Notes: generated from the sequence alone by a model not told the origin. Positions 24,599 through 33,634 are shown, counted from the stretch's first letter. The stretch: DNA of 34,333 bases from CAZWSE01 sp964636575 (GCA_964636575.1 CAZWSE010000033.1:1-34333), one strand, 5' to 3'. Numbers and translations: made by a program.

Positions 24599-25476
24599 TT
24601 CTGTTCTCGTTTCCAAATGATAAGTCCAGCGGCCATGATGACGAAAGCGCCCATGATGGTGCCGCCATCAGGAACCGTACCAAATACAAAATACCCCGAA
24701 ATGGCGACGTAGATCAGGAAGGAATAGGTGAAAGGCATCAACTGGTTTGCGGTTCCAAACCGATGCGCGTTGGTGAGTAACTGATGGCCCGCCCAGCCAA
24801 ACACACCAAGGCTGATCAGGGTGAGCGCACCGACAAAGGTTTCGGGCTGTGCCCAAGTCCAAAGCGCAAACGGTAGCAAAGCAGATGTGCCAACAAGCCC
24901 CATGTAGAACTGCATCGTATCAACCGCGACAATGCCGGAAAGCTTGCGGGTTTGGATCGAATAAAGCGCAAGTGCTGTGGCGTTATAGACGATCATCAGC
25001 ATTGCGGGATGAAACGTCTGCCCGAAAGGGCGTACCACAATCAAGACGCCCACGAAGCCCAGCAAAATGGCGCCCCATCGCCAAGGGCCAACGTCCTCGC
25101 CCAGTAGAAAAACAGTCAGGAAGCAAACAATCACAGGGCTTGAAAACATGATCGCGGAGACGACAGTCAGTGGTAAAAACTGTAGTGCATAAAAGTTCGA
25201 CAGCGTGGCCGACACCAACAACAGGGATCGACTGACAACCGCCCAAAGGTGGTCTGTCTTGAAGCGCTCCACGTCAAACCCGCCTTTTGCAATCATACCG
25301 GTCGAGATCACGAAGTGACCAGCATAGCGCATGAAGGCGAGTTGAAACGCAGGTATTCCTGCCACCGCCAACCATTTCGCGCCCGTGTCCACCAAAGAAA
25401 ACAAAAACCACGCCCCAAGCATCAATATGATGCCGAGGCGCGGCAGATCCGCGTTGGACTGGGCGGAAACGGCCAC
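24595..25476 (-). CDS. DMT/EamA-family membrane transporter
   Basis: A 293-residue integral membrane protein with about ten hydrophobic helices in two EamA repeats, short loops and a basic C-terminus (WKREQK), as in the drug/metabolite transporter superfamily. Its place between kdgK and a dehydrogenase gene, with a 4-nt overlap and a 3-nt gap, suggests it moves a sugar acid or keto-sugar acid or exports an intermediate. The direction and substrate are not shown by sequence. The operon already contains a TRAP importer, so an overflow exporter is plausible. Confidence 0.85.
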   Translation of the reverse strand: MAVSAQSNADLPRLGIILMLGAWFLFSLVDTGAKWLAVAGIPAFQLAFMRYAGHFVISTGMIAKGGFDVERFKTDHLWAVVSRSLLLVSATLSNFYALQFLPLTVVSAIMFSSPVIVCFLTVFLLGEDVGPWRWGAILLGFVGVLIVVRPFGQTFHPAMLMIVYNATALALYSIQTRKLSGIVAVDTMQFYMGLVGTSALLPFALWTWAQPETFVGALTLISLGVFGWAGHQLLTNAHRFGTANQLMPFTYSFLIYVAISGYFVFGTVPDGGTIMGAFVIMAAGLIIWKREQK

Positions 25477-25479
25477 TTG

Positions 25480-26367
25480 TTAGCCTTTGAACCGCTTGGC
25501 ATAGAAGTCGACCATCTGGCTGACCATGTCATCTCCTTGGCCAGCGTCGCGGGCCTCGGTCAAAGCCGTCAAAGTGCCTTTGGACATTATGCTGTCGATG
25601 CCAGCATCTTCGGCCATGCGCGCGTAGTAACCCACATCTTTTGCGGCGTTCTTGATGGCAAAGGCCAGCATGGACGGGTCTTGATCGACACCGTAAGCTT
25701 TGACGAAATCCATCATGCCTGAGTGCAGCGGCCCAGCGGACATGACATCATATAGCTGCCCACGGTCTACACCTGCCACATCAGCCATCGCAAAGGCTTC
25801 GGCCATCGCGTTGGCTACGGTCATCCCAAAGAAGTTGTTGATCAGTTTGATCGTATGGCCGGACCCAATTGCGCCCAAGTGAAAGACGTTTTCGCCCAAG
25901 TCTTTCAGCACCGGTTCAACCGCATCAAAGGCAGCTTTATCGCCAGAAGCCATGATGTTCAAAAGTCCGTCTTTGGCATGCTGCGGTGTGCGTCCCAGCG
26001 GAGCATCAAGATAGTTACCACCTGCCGCTGCGACTTCGCCCGCCAATGTGCGGCTGCTGCCAGGAAGTGAGGTGCCAAAATCCACAACCGTGGCCCCACT
26101 GCGCAGGCCCGCCATGACGCCATCTGCGCCGCGCATCCGCGCCTCAACGTGATCGGACGTTCCCATGCAAAGCATGACAATGTCACTGGCCTCGGCCACT
26201 GATCTCGCGTCGGCGGCTTCCGTTGCACCACGCCCGATGGCGGCATCGAGATAAGTGCGGTCCCGATTGCCAAGAACGGTCAAGTCGTAATCCAGATCTT
26301 GGAGGCGGCCTGCCATTGCGCCGCCCATAAGCCCGAGGCCGATAAAACCGATTGAGGGTTTGGTCAT
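25480..26367 (-). CDS. 3-hydroxyisobutyrate dehydrogenase-family oxidoreductase (GarR-like)
   Basis: A 295-residue beta-hydroxyacid dehydrogenase: NAD(P) loop G7-F-I-G-L-G-L-M-G-G, substrate loop D-A-P-L-G-R-T-P near 121-128, and catalytic K174 in G-H-T-I-K-L-I-N-N with N178. Members reduce tartronate semialdehyde or succinate semialdehyde or oxidise 3-hydroxy acids. In a sugar-acid operon a tartronate semialdehyde reductase role is one possibility. The ATG at 26367 has an ideal AAGGAAAG site 6 nt upstream; a TTG 15 nt further upstream includes that site and was rejected. The gene lies 16 nt after the preceding Gfo/Idh/MocA gene. Confidence 0.88.
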   Translation of the reverse strand: MTKPSIGFIGLGLMGGAMAGRLQDLDYDLTVLGNRDRTYLDAAIGRGATEAADARSVAEASDIVMLCMGTSDHVEARMRGADGVMAGLRSGATVVDFGTSLPGSSRTLAGEVAAAGGNYLDAPLGRTPQHAKDGLLNIMASGDKAAFDAVEPVLKDLGENVFHLGAIGSGHTIKLINNFFGMTVANAMAEAFAMADVAGVDRGQLYDVMSAGPLHSGMMDFVKAYGVDQDPSMLAFAIKNAAKDVGYYARMAEDAGIDSIMSKGTLTALTEARDAGQGDDMVSQMVDFYAKRFKG

Positions 26368-26383
26368 AGTCTTTCCTTTCAAG

Positions 26384-27400
26384 TCATGTCTTTGGTGATG
26401 CGTGCATCTGTGTGATGTTAGCTGTTTCGGTAAGCTGGCATTCTATATCCTGTGCGACGCCAAGCGTTCGGGTCGCATCTGCGACATCGATCAGGGGCGT
26501 AGCGCCATCCATCACGGCCAGAAAATGATCAAGCTGCGCCTCAAGCGGCGGCTTTGAATTTTGGCTTTTGGGCAATGCAACCTGTTGCGCTGGCGTTCCC
26601 CAATCGGTGCCTTTCCAAAGGGTCATCGACGGAAAGCTGATCGCGCCCTTGGTGCCGGTGATCCACATCATGTCTTGATCTGTGGTCCCGATGTTCGGGT
26701 TCTCCCCGATGCCTGCCTCAAACCCCCAGGGCGAGGGCGCGGTATCTGCAAAACTGATGGTGCCGGTCGCACCGTTTTCAAAACCGAGGGCAATCGCACC
26801 GCTTTCTATCCGGTCGCTGCCGCGTCGAGATATTCCTTTCAAGGCAACCGCCTGCCCGATCTCGCCCACGCAAAAGCGGAGCAGGTCAATGTCGTGCACC
26901 AAGTTGATCATGACAGGGCTGCCACCTGCGGTCCGCCAGTTGCCGTCAAAATATGCATCCGGTTTGCGCATCGCCCAGATCAAAGACACCGTGACCACAT
27001 CCCCGATCAGCCCATCTGCAATGCAGGCTTTCAATTGCTGTACGCATGCATGGTAGCGGCGGTGGTGTCCGACCAGCGATTGCACAGAACTGGTCTTTAG
27101 GGCCGCTTCCAGATCACGTGCATCTTTCAGATGACCGGCGACCGGCTTCTCAATCAGCATGTGCCAACCGCGCCTTGCGGCTTCAGCCCCGTGGGCCGCG
27201 TGCAAATGTGTGGGTGTCGCAATGATGACGCCATCCACCGGCACATCCACGTCTGCCATCGAGGCAAAACGCTGAGCATCAGTTTCAATGGACAAATCGG
27301 GATCCGCAAGACCCACAAGCAGGCAGTCTTGATGGGCCTTTACAGCCTCTACATGACGTATGCCAATCAGCCCGCCCCCAACGACCAAAACCCGTTTCAC
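26384..27400 (-). CDS. Gfo/Idh/MocA-family oxidoreductase
   Basis: A 338-residue NAD(P)-dependent dehydrogenase with loop G8-G-G-L-I-G-I-R-H, I-E-K-P-V-A-G near residues 84-90 and the C-terminal M-I-N-L-V-H-D-I-D-L-L-R segment. The start is a GTG that overlaps the uxaA stop by 4 nt (GTGA), so it is translationally coupled to altronate dehydratase. That coupling makes a tagaturonate/altronate or related sugar-acid oxidation a candidate role, though the family usually acts on cyclic sugars. It is the fifth Gfo/Idh/MocA protein of the window including LigC. Confidence 0.88.
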   Translation of the reverse strand: MKRVLVVGGGLIGIRHVEAVKAHQDCLLVGLADPDLSIETDAQRFASMADVDVPVDGVIIATPTHLHAAHGAEAARRGWHMLIEKPVAGHLKDARDLEAALKTSSVQSLVGHHRRYHACVQQLKACIADGLIGDVVTVSLIWAMRKPDAYFDGNWRTAGGSPVMINLVHDIDLLRFCVGEIGQAVALKGISRRGSDRIESGAIALGFENGATGTISFADTAPSPWGFEAGIGENPNIGTTDQDMMWITGTKGAISFPSMTLWKGTDWGTPAQQVALPKSQNSKPPLEAQLDHFLAVMDGATPLIDVADATRTLGVAQDIECQLTETANITQMHASPKT

Positions 27401-28899
27401 ATGACCGCCCCGATTTGCCAGGGCACGAATTCATAGTCGCCAAGTCCCTGCTCTTCGGATTTGGTTTGCTCTCCCGAGGCCACGCGCAGAAACATCTCGT
27501 AAATCTCGCGGCCTTTATCTTCTAGGCTCACGCCCTTGGACAGGATTTCACCTGCGTCGATGTCCATGTCCTCAACCATACGGGTTGCCATTTCGGAATT
27601 GGTTGCGATCTTGACAGTTGGCGCAGGTTTAGACCCAAAGGCCGATCCGCGCCCTGTGGTGAAACAGACCAAGTTGCAGCCGCCTGCGATCTGCCCAGTG
27701 ACAGAGGCCGGATCATAACCGGGGCTGTCCATAAAGATGAAGCCGCGCGCGGTGACAGGTTCTGCGTATTTGTAGACCCCAGTCAAAGGCGTTGTGCCGC
27801 CCTTGGCTGACGCCCCGAGCGATTTTTCCAAGATGGTCGTCAGCCCGCCCTTTTTGTTGCCGGGCGAGGGGTTGTTATCCATCGAGCCTTTGTTGCGCGC
27901 TGTATAGTCTTCCCACCACTTGATTAGACCGATTAGCTTGTCGCCGGTGGCTTGATCTACTGCGCGACGGGTGAGCAAGTGTTCAGCGCCGTAGATCTCG
28001 GGTGTTTCGGCCAGAACGCCGGTGGCACCTTGCGCCGTTAGCAAATCACAGGCGTAGCCCAATGCTGGGTTTGCAGTAACCCCGGACCACGCGTCTGACC
28101 CACCGCATTGCAGGGCGACCATGAGTTCTGACACAGGGCACTCGGTCCGTTTGGCTTCATTGGCGATTGGCAGCATGGCTTCGATCTTGGAAATCCCAAG
28201 CTCGACCGTGCGCCGCAATCCGGCGACGTTCTGGATGTTCATGGTCTGAAAGGTAGGGCCTTGTTTAAGACCATAGGCCTCAAGCAACCAATCGATCTGG
28301 TTCATCTCGCAGCCAAGGCCAACCATCAAAACGGCGGCATGGTTGGGGTGCTTGGCATAGCCCCACATGACGCGTTGAAGGGCCTCAAACCCGTCGCCAT
28401 CACCGGCCATGCCGCAGCCCGTCCCATGCACAAAAGCGGCAACGCCATCGACGTTAGGATAGTCGGCCAAAACCTCTGGCGTAAAGTGGTCCGCAATCAT
28501 ACGCGCGGCGGTGGCTGAACAATTCACGCTCGTTACAATCGCGATGTAGTTGCGCGTGCCAACGCGGCCTGTATCGCGGCGATATCCCATAAACGTGTCG
28601 ACAGTTTCAGCAGGGGTTACAGGGCGCAGATCGGTTGAAAACTCATAGGCCGTATCGGTGTTACGGAATTCGACATTATGGGTGTGCACATGATCGCCCG
28701 GCGCAATATCTTCAGATGCATACCCAATCAGTTGGGAGTACTTTAGCACTGGATCACCAGTTTTCATCGCGACGGTAGCGACCTTGTGACCGGACGGGAT
28801 CAGCGCATTGGTTGAGACGTCTTCAATGGCAACCCCGACCTCAAGGCTGCGCGTGGCGGTAACGACCGTATCGGCGCGGTCAAGACGGACAAAATCCAT
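27397..28899 (-). CDS. uxaA: altronate dehydratase UxaA (altronate/galactarate dehydratase family)
   Basis: A 500-residue iron-dependent dehydratase that turns D-altronate into 2-keto-3-deoxygluconate. A small N-terminal SAF domain (about 1-90, with the H-V-H-T-H-N-V-E-F segment) is followed by the large C-terminal part: G-Y-R-R-D-T-G-R-V-G-T-R-N-Y, F-V-H-G-T-G-C-G-M, L-Q-C-G-G-S-D-A-W-S-G-V-T-A-N-P and F-T-T-G-R-G-S. Length and motifs are those of full-length UxaA. Galactarate dehydratase GarD is the closest alternative. Its partner UxaB is not in the window. It lies 25 nt after the PhyH gene and overlaps the next gene by 4 nt. Confidence 0.9.
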   Translation of the reverse strand: MDFVRLDRADTVVTATRSLEVGVAIEDVSTNALIPSGHKVATVAMKTGDPVLKYSQLIGYASEDIAPGDHVHTHNVEFRNTDTAYEFSTDLRPVTPAETVDTFMGYRRDTGRVGTRNYIAIVTSVNCSATAARMIADHFTPEVLADYPNVDGVAAFVHGTGCGMAGDGDGFEALQRVMWGYAKHPNHAAVLMVGLGCEMNQIDWLLEAYGLKQGPTFQTMNIQNVAGLRRTVELGISKIEAMLPIANEAKRTECPVSELMVALQCGGSDAWSGVTANPALGYACDLLTAQGATGVLAETPEIYGAEHLLTRRAVDQATGDKLIGLIKWWEDYTARNKGSMDNNPSPGNKKGGLTTILEKSLGASAKGGTTPLTGVYKYAEPVTARGFIFMDSPGYDPASVTGQIAGGCNLVCFTTGRGSAFGSKPAPTVKIATNSEMATRMVEDMDIDAGEILSKGVSLEDKGREIYEMFLRVASGEQTKSEEQGLGDYEFVPWQIGAVM

Positions 28900-28924
28900 G
28901 TGGTGCTCTTTCGATCAAAAGACG

Positions 28925-29875
28925 TCAGGCGCAAAATGGCGCGTCAGAGGTCCAGCGGTGAATGTCGATATGCGGGGTCTGCGATAGTCGTGCGCGGGCG
29001 TCTTCCCACTGGGTCTTGCAGGCTTTCCAATCGCGCAGCTCGGTTTCGGGGTTGGCCTTGGACCGCACAACGAAGTCCGGAAAATGGGCGCGGCCCGTCG
29101 GCTGTCCGGTGGCGTTGTAGCGGATGTCAAACGACCAGCGAAATCCGTCTGTTTTGTTGGTCAACGAGGCATGCGGGGTCAGTGGATGAAACAACACGGC
29201 ACCGCCTGCTTTAACAGGCAAAGGGATCGCGCCCGCTTCATCAATGAATCCATCCGCAATCCCCGTTTGCGTGCGGGCGCAGTGCGGCAGGATATCTTGG
29301 TCTGCAGTTTGCGGTTGTACTTGCAAGCACCCGTTGTCCAAGGTTGCGTCGGTGACAGCAATCCAGACGGTGACCATATCGGTCTGGTCAGCTTCTTCCA
29401 AGGCGACGGCGCGATCCTGATGCCAGTCCGTCGCGGTGATATGGGCGCGGATTTCGTTATTGTCCAATTCAGTGGCGGGCGGCTTTAGGCGGACATGCTG
29501 GATGGGATTGCTGGTAAGCTCAGGGCCAATCAACTGTTCGACCGCGTCCAGCAACGGTTCCGCGCGTAGCATCTCAAAGACTGCGGGTCCGATGTGAAAC
29601 GGCGTGTCCGCGTAGATGCGATCGCCGGGCAATGATATGTCCAAAGGCTGGAAGTAGTCACAGCCTGCGTGGTAGGCGCTTAGCAGTTTGCCCCAAAAGT
29701 CCAACCCGTCTGGCGGGGTCGTGACCAAACCATCTTTGAACCAACCCTCATACAGCCCGTCCAGAAGGGTCGTATATTCATCGCGCACGTCCGCCATGAT
29801 TGAAGACGGAATGATGTCTGGAACAACCAGATACCCTTCCGTCTCAAACTGATGAATTTGCGCTTGGGTCAGCAT
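28925..29875 (-). CDS. phytanoyl-CoA dioxygenase (PhyH)-family Fe(II)/2-oxoglutarate oxygenase
   Basis: A 316-residue non-haem iron oxygenase. The iron triad is H152-Q-D154 (TDWHQDRA) with H235 (PLTPH), and R246, eleven residues later, should hold 2-oxoglutarate. All key residues are present, so it should be active. PhyH proteins hydroxylate or oxidatively demethylate small metabolites. It lies inside the uronate operon, 13 nt after the dctM stop and 25 nt before uxaA, which points to a carbohydrate-derived substrate. Which one cannot be told. Confidence 0.88.
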   Translation of the reverse strand: MLTQAQIHQFETEGYLVVPDIIPSSIMADVRDEYTTLLDGLYEGWFKDGLVTTPPDGLDFWGKLLSAYHAGCDYFQPLDISLPGDRIYADTPFHIGPAVFEMLRAEPLLDAVEQLIGPELTSNPIQHVRLKPPATELDNNEIRAHITATDWHQDRAVALEEADQTDMVTVWIAVTDATLDNGCLQVQPQTADQDILPHCARTQTGIADGFIDEAGAIPLPVKAGGAVLFHPLTPHASLTNKTDGFRWSFDIRYNATGQPTGRAHFPDFVVRSKANPETELRDWKACKTQWEDARARLSQTPHIDIHRWTSDAPFCA

Positions 29876-29888
29876 GCCAATCGGTTCC

Positions 29889-31520
29889 TTACAGCAGCAG
29901 TGCGATAATGTTTGGCCAGATCAACAATACGGACAAAGCCAAAAGTTGGATGCCGATAAAAGGCAAGAAGCCCTTGAAGATATCCGTCAAGCTGATGTGC
30001 GGAGGGGCCACCGATTTCAGATAGAACGCGGCGGGCCCAAACGGCGGCGACAGGAAACTGACCTGCATGTTCATACAGAACACCACCCCGAACCAGATCG
30101 CGACATGTTGCGGTTCCAGCTGGCCGATGAACCCGATTTCCTCAATCGGCAAACGCAGCACGATGGGCAGGAAGACCGGAATGATCAAAAGCACGATCCC
30201 GACCCAATCCATAAAGGCGCCCATGAACAGCAAGATCACCATCATCGTGAGGATCACCATCATGGTCGGAAGCTCTTTGCCAACGATTAGATCAGCCACA
30301 TACTGCGGACCGCCAGCAATGGTATAGGCCCCCGCAAGCGAAGCCGCGCCGATGGTCACCCAGATGATTGTGCCAGTGGATTTAAGCGTGCGCAGCAGGC
30401 TGTCCCAAACCAATTCAAAAGAGCCTTCACCGCGTAGGATTGCGATGATCAGAACGGCGAATGCGCCCATGCCAGCGGCCTCGGTGATGCCGGTGATACC
30501 ACCGTAGATCGACCCCATAACAACGCCGATCACGACCATAGGGGCCACAAGGCCTTTGCCCATGTCCCAGCCTATTTTGGCGCGGTCTTTGCCGAAAACG
30601 AAAAAGATCAGCAACAAGGAGACGACGATGTAGCCAATGTACCAAGGGATGTAGTCTGCGGTGCCGTAGCGGGCCAGATCGCCGCCGCTTGCGGCGGCTT
30701 CGGCGTTTGATCCGGAAAGTTCAAAGAACGCAGTACGGACCAAAAGAGCTGTCGCAAAGCCAGCCACAACGATCGCCATAAACGCACCAAACAGCATCCG
30801 CTTTTCTGCACGTGGCGGATCGTTCGGATCTTCCTCTGGCAAAGGCGCATCTTCTGGCCGCAATGTAGTGCGGATGATGATGTAGATGATGATCATTGAG
30901 GCCAGCATAAACCCAGGCACAAACGACGCAGTGAACAGAGCCTTGATCGAGGTCTCAGTGATCAGGCCATAGATGATCAAAACGATCGATGGTGGGATCA
31001 TGGTGCCAAGCGAGCCCGACGCACAGATCACACCAATGGCAAGGTTCTGGTTGTACCCAAGTCGTAGCATCTGGGGCAGAGCGATCAGCCCCAAAAGAAC
31101 CACTTCGCCGCCAATGATCCCTGACATCGCGGCCATAATCACAGCCATGATCGAGGTCACAATCGCGATGCCACCACGGGTGCGCGACAGCCAGACATTC
31201 AGAGACGAATACATGTCCTTAGCAATGCCGGACCGTTCCAGCAGGGACGCCATGAAGATGAACAGCGGCACCGATATAAGAACATAGTCCGTTAAGAGCC
31301 CATATATCTTTTGGGCTAAAATATAGAGCGGTCCAGTTCCCGGCCTCCCTGTTAGAATGCCATCGCCGAAGGAAAACGGGTTGGCCAAAAGTTGGGGTTC
31401 GAACTTCATGATCAAGACCAAAACGGCCAGCGATGCAGAGGCAAACCCAAGCGGCATGCCAATAGCCAGCAAGATGATCAGCGCGACCATCAAGACCAGT
31501 GAGATTGTTCCGATATCCAT
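29889..31520 (-). CDS. dctM: TRAP transporter large permease subunit DctM (long form)
   Basis: A 543-residue membrane protein of the ion-transporter superfamily that forms the channel of a Na+-driven TRAP importer. The N-terminal part has the typical GMPLGFASA and S-V-P-L-F-I-F-M-A-S-L-L-E-R-S-G segments, and the C-terminal part has P-P-F-G-P-A-A-F-Y-L. It is about 110 residues longer than usual (about 430) because of an insert near residues 200-310 that holds a charged loop (EDAPLPEEDPNDPP) and extra membrane segments. Its start shares one base with the dctQ stop (TAATG). Confidence 0.93.
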   Translation of the reverse strand: MDIGTISLVLMVALIILLAIGMPLGFASASLAVLVLIMKFEPQLLANPFSFGDGILTGRPGTGPLYILAQKIYGLLTDYVLISVPLFIFMASLLERSGIAKDMYSSLNVWLSRTRGGIAIVTSIMAVIMAAMSGIIGGEVVLLGLIALPQMLRLGYNQNLAIGVICASGSLGTMIPPSIVLIIYGLITETSIKALFTASFVPGFMLASMIIIYIIIRTTLRPEDAPLPEEDPNDPPRAEKRMLFGAFMAIVVAGFATALLVRTAFFELSGSNAEAAASGGDLARYGTADYIPWYIGYIVVSLLLIFFVFGKDRAKIGWDMGKGLVAPMVVIGVVMGSIYGGITGITEAAGMGAFAVLIIAILRGEGSFELVWDSLLRTLKSTGTIIWVTIGAASLAGAYTIAGGPQYVADLIVGKELPTMMVILTMMVILLFMGAFMDWVGIVLLIIPVFLPIVLRLPIEEIGFIGQLEPQHVAIWFGVVFCMNMQVSFLSPPFGPAAFYLKSVAPPHISLTDIFKGFLPFIGIQLLALSVLLIWPNIIALLL

Positions 31521-32362
31521 TAGTCTTGCCCCACTGCGCGTTTCAGCATTTCAATTTCTTCTTCGTCCGGCTCGTCGGTGTGAATGACGGGCGCTTTGTT
31601 CCAATCCGAGAACAGATTCAACACGGCCTGAATGGCGACTAGCGTGATCACGATCAGCACCATCGGTTGCAACGTTGCAGGGATCGGCGGGTTAAAGGCG
31701 GACCCGTAAAGCTCCCACTTATACAGCTTGTTGACGAAGACCTGTTTGTAGCTGCCGTAGACCAGAAAGAAGGCAAAGAGCACGATCAGCAAGGTTGAGA
31801 TCACATCAAAGACCCGTTGAAGCCATCGCGGCACTGCATCGTAGAGCAAAAATATTCGGATATGGCTGCGTTGCTGCATGGCGTAAAAGCCGGATGTCAG
31901 GAACACAAAGCTCGCAAACCAAAGGGTCATTTCGTTGGCCCATTCGGTTGGAGCCTCGACAACGTAGCGCAAGAACACTTCGTAGAGCATCACAATGGTC
32001 ATGATCGCGATCATCATCATGGTGACACGGCCAATGAACAGGGCCACTTGGTCACTGCGGCTGGCTCCTTCGTATTCGATCCCGTGCGGGATCACAGTGC
32101 GGGACCCAATGACCAGTAGGATTGGCGTCAGGATCAAGGCGAGCATATCAAGCACATCGATATGTCCACCAAAAATACCTGCCATGTTGGGGGTCACATC
32201 CGCGCGCAGATAGATTGCCTCTACCTGACCGCGTAGCGATTCAGAGGTGTAGGGAATCCAATCGAGCAAAAAGGCAGGTAGATGCCAGACGACCCAGCTC
32301 ATCGTTGCCACAAAGGCCACGGGGATCGCCCATTGAATAAAACCATTCTTTGATTTTTGCAC
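31520..32362 (-). CDS. dctQ: TRAP transporter small permease subunit DctQ (N-terminally extended)
   Basis: A 280-residue membrane protein; normal DctQ proteins have about 170. The DctQ core starts near residue 110 and contains R-Y-V-V-E-A-P-T-E-W-A-N-E followed by the R-S-H-I-R-I segment. The first 110 residues add about two more membrane segments and a loop. The start is GTG at 32362. It lies 18 nt after the enolase-superfamily gene and directly before dctM, with which it forms the membrane complex. Confidence 0.9.
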   Translation of the reverse strand: MQKSKNGFIQWAIPVAFVATMSWVVWHLPAFLLDWIPYTSESLRGQVEAIYLRADVTPNMAGIFGGHIDVLDMLALILTPILLVIGSRTVIPHGIEYEGASRSDQVALFIGRVTMMMIAIMTIVMLYEVFLRYVVEAPTEWANEMTLWFASFVFLTSGFYAMQQRSHIRIFLLYDAVPRWLQRVFDVISTLLIVLFAFFLVYGSYKQVFVNKLYKWELYGSAFNPPIPATLQPMVLIVITLVAIQAVLNLFSDWNKAPVIHTDEPDEEEIEMLKRAVGQD

Positions 32363-32380
32363 TGTGGTTACCCTTCGTGT

Positions 32381-33550
32381 TTAGGCTGCGATTGAAAAGT
32401 GTTTGATGAACTCTAGGTCCGGCTCTGCGCCAATGCCGAAACCTTTCGGGATAGATACACGACCCTTGTTCGCTTTCACTTGGCCCTGAATGTCCAAAGG
32501 CTCGGCCAACAGATCGTCGCGGAATTTGTTGTCGGTGGTGTCGAATTCTAGCATCGGCTCCCAAGGGCGGAGACCACCAGGCAAGGGCGGCATCGCGGCC
32601 AAAAGCTGTAGGTTGGTGGCCACGGCAATGGCGCTGCCCCAGACATGGTTGATGACGGGGGTGAAGTGGGCATGACATAGGGCGAGCACGCGCAAGTACT
32701 CAGAAACACCGCCAAGCGCGCAAACTTCGGGCTGTGCAATGTCGAGACCACGGTTTTCAAGGATGCTGCGCCAGCCCCAACGATTGAACTCGGCTTCACC
32801 ACCGGAAATGTTCACGGTCAAGCCAGCACGCAATTCGCGGTAGCCATCTAGATCTTCAGGGGCGATCGGCTCTTCGAACCAATAGGCGTCCAGCTCTTCC
32901 AAAGCGCGGCCAACGTAGAAGGCGTCAGAGGTTGTGTAGCAATGGTTGGCATCGACCATAAATTTGAAGTCCTCACCAACACCACGACGCACGGCCTCGC
33001 AAAGTTGAACATCCGGCTTGGGGCCAAAGCCCACCTTCATCTTGGTAGCGGTAAAGCCCATGTCCTTGATCGCGGCGGCCTCGTCTTCAAAGCGGGCGGC
33101 CAGATTAGAAACAGGTTCATCGCGCAGCATCATGCCATAACCGTAGCAGGGCACGTCGACGCGGTGGGCGCCGCCGATCATCTTGTGCAAAGGCAGTTCA
33201 GCCACCTTGCCCGCGATATCCCAAAGCGCAATATCAACGCCAGACAGTGACTGCATCGGCATGCCCTTTTGTCCATGATCTCGCAGAAGGTTGTAAACCT
33301 TGTGCCAAATCACGTCCCGATCGATCGGGTCCATCCCCAGCACCATCGGCTGGATAACCTGTTCAACGATTGTCTTGTTGGCGATGGCCACATTTCCGGG
33401 GCCAAAACACTCGCCCCAACCGGTCACGCCTTCATCGGTTTGAACTTCAACCAGATGGGCGGATCGCTTGGCATAGTACTGCTGCGAATACCCCAAAACC
33501 TCGGGCATATCGTACTGCAATACATGACTGATAATGCGCGTGATTTTCAT
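32381..33550 (-). CDS. enolase-superfamily dehydratase/racemase in the TRAP operon
   Basis: A 389-residue MR/MLE-type protein. Visible residues are K170-M-K172, metal ligands D200, E226/E227 (WFEEP) and E252 (GGE), and H302 in N-H-V-W-G-S. Where mandelate racemase-subgroup enzymes have an aspartate paired with this histidine, this protein has E275 (AQPEV). It should abstract the alpha proton of a carboxylic acid and either eliminate water or racemise. Its place between dctP and dctQ means the transported acid is probably its substrate or one step away from it. Confidence 0.87.
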   Translation of the reverse strand: MKITRIISHVLQYDMPEVLGYSQQYYAKRSAHLVEVQTDEGVTGWGECFGPGNVAIANKTIVEQVIQPMVLGMDPIDRDVIWHKVYNLLRDHGQKGMPMQSLSGVDIALWDIAGKVAELPLHKMIGGAHRVDVPCYGYGMMLRDEPVSNLAARFEDEAAAIKDMGFTATKMKVGFGPKPDVQLCEAVRRGVGEDFKFMVDANHCYTTSDAFYVGRALEELDAYWFEEPIAPEDLDGYRELRAGLTVNISGGEAEFNRWGWRSILENRGLDIAQPEVCALGGVSEYLRVLALCHAHFTPVINHVWGSAIAVATNLQLLAAMPPLPGGLRPWEPMLEFDTTDNKFRDDLLAEPLDIQGQVKANKGRVSIPKGFGIGAEPDLEFIKHFSIAA

Positions 33551-33574
33551 AAGAAGCAGGGGCCTAGAGGTAAA

Positions 33575-33605
33575 ACGGCAAGGCCATGTGAAACAGCCTT
33601 GCCGT
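33575..33605 (-). terminator. hairpin between dctP and the downstream operon genes
   Basis: Perfect 10-bp arms ACGGCAAGGC (33575-33584) and GCCTTGCCGT (33596-33605) around an 11-nt loop. On the minus strand the stem is followed by TTTTA. It looks like a partial intrinsic terminator or 3'-end stabiliser that keeps the binding protein more abundant than the permease. Confidence 0.7.
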
Positions 33606-33634
33606 GTATCGTCAGATCAGCAATGGAGTGCTGA

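Noticed and set aside
26368..26382. Earlier TTG start for the beta-hydroxyacid dehydrogenase gene
   Set aside because: This segment contains the AAGGAAAG ribosome binding site of the ATG at 26367.
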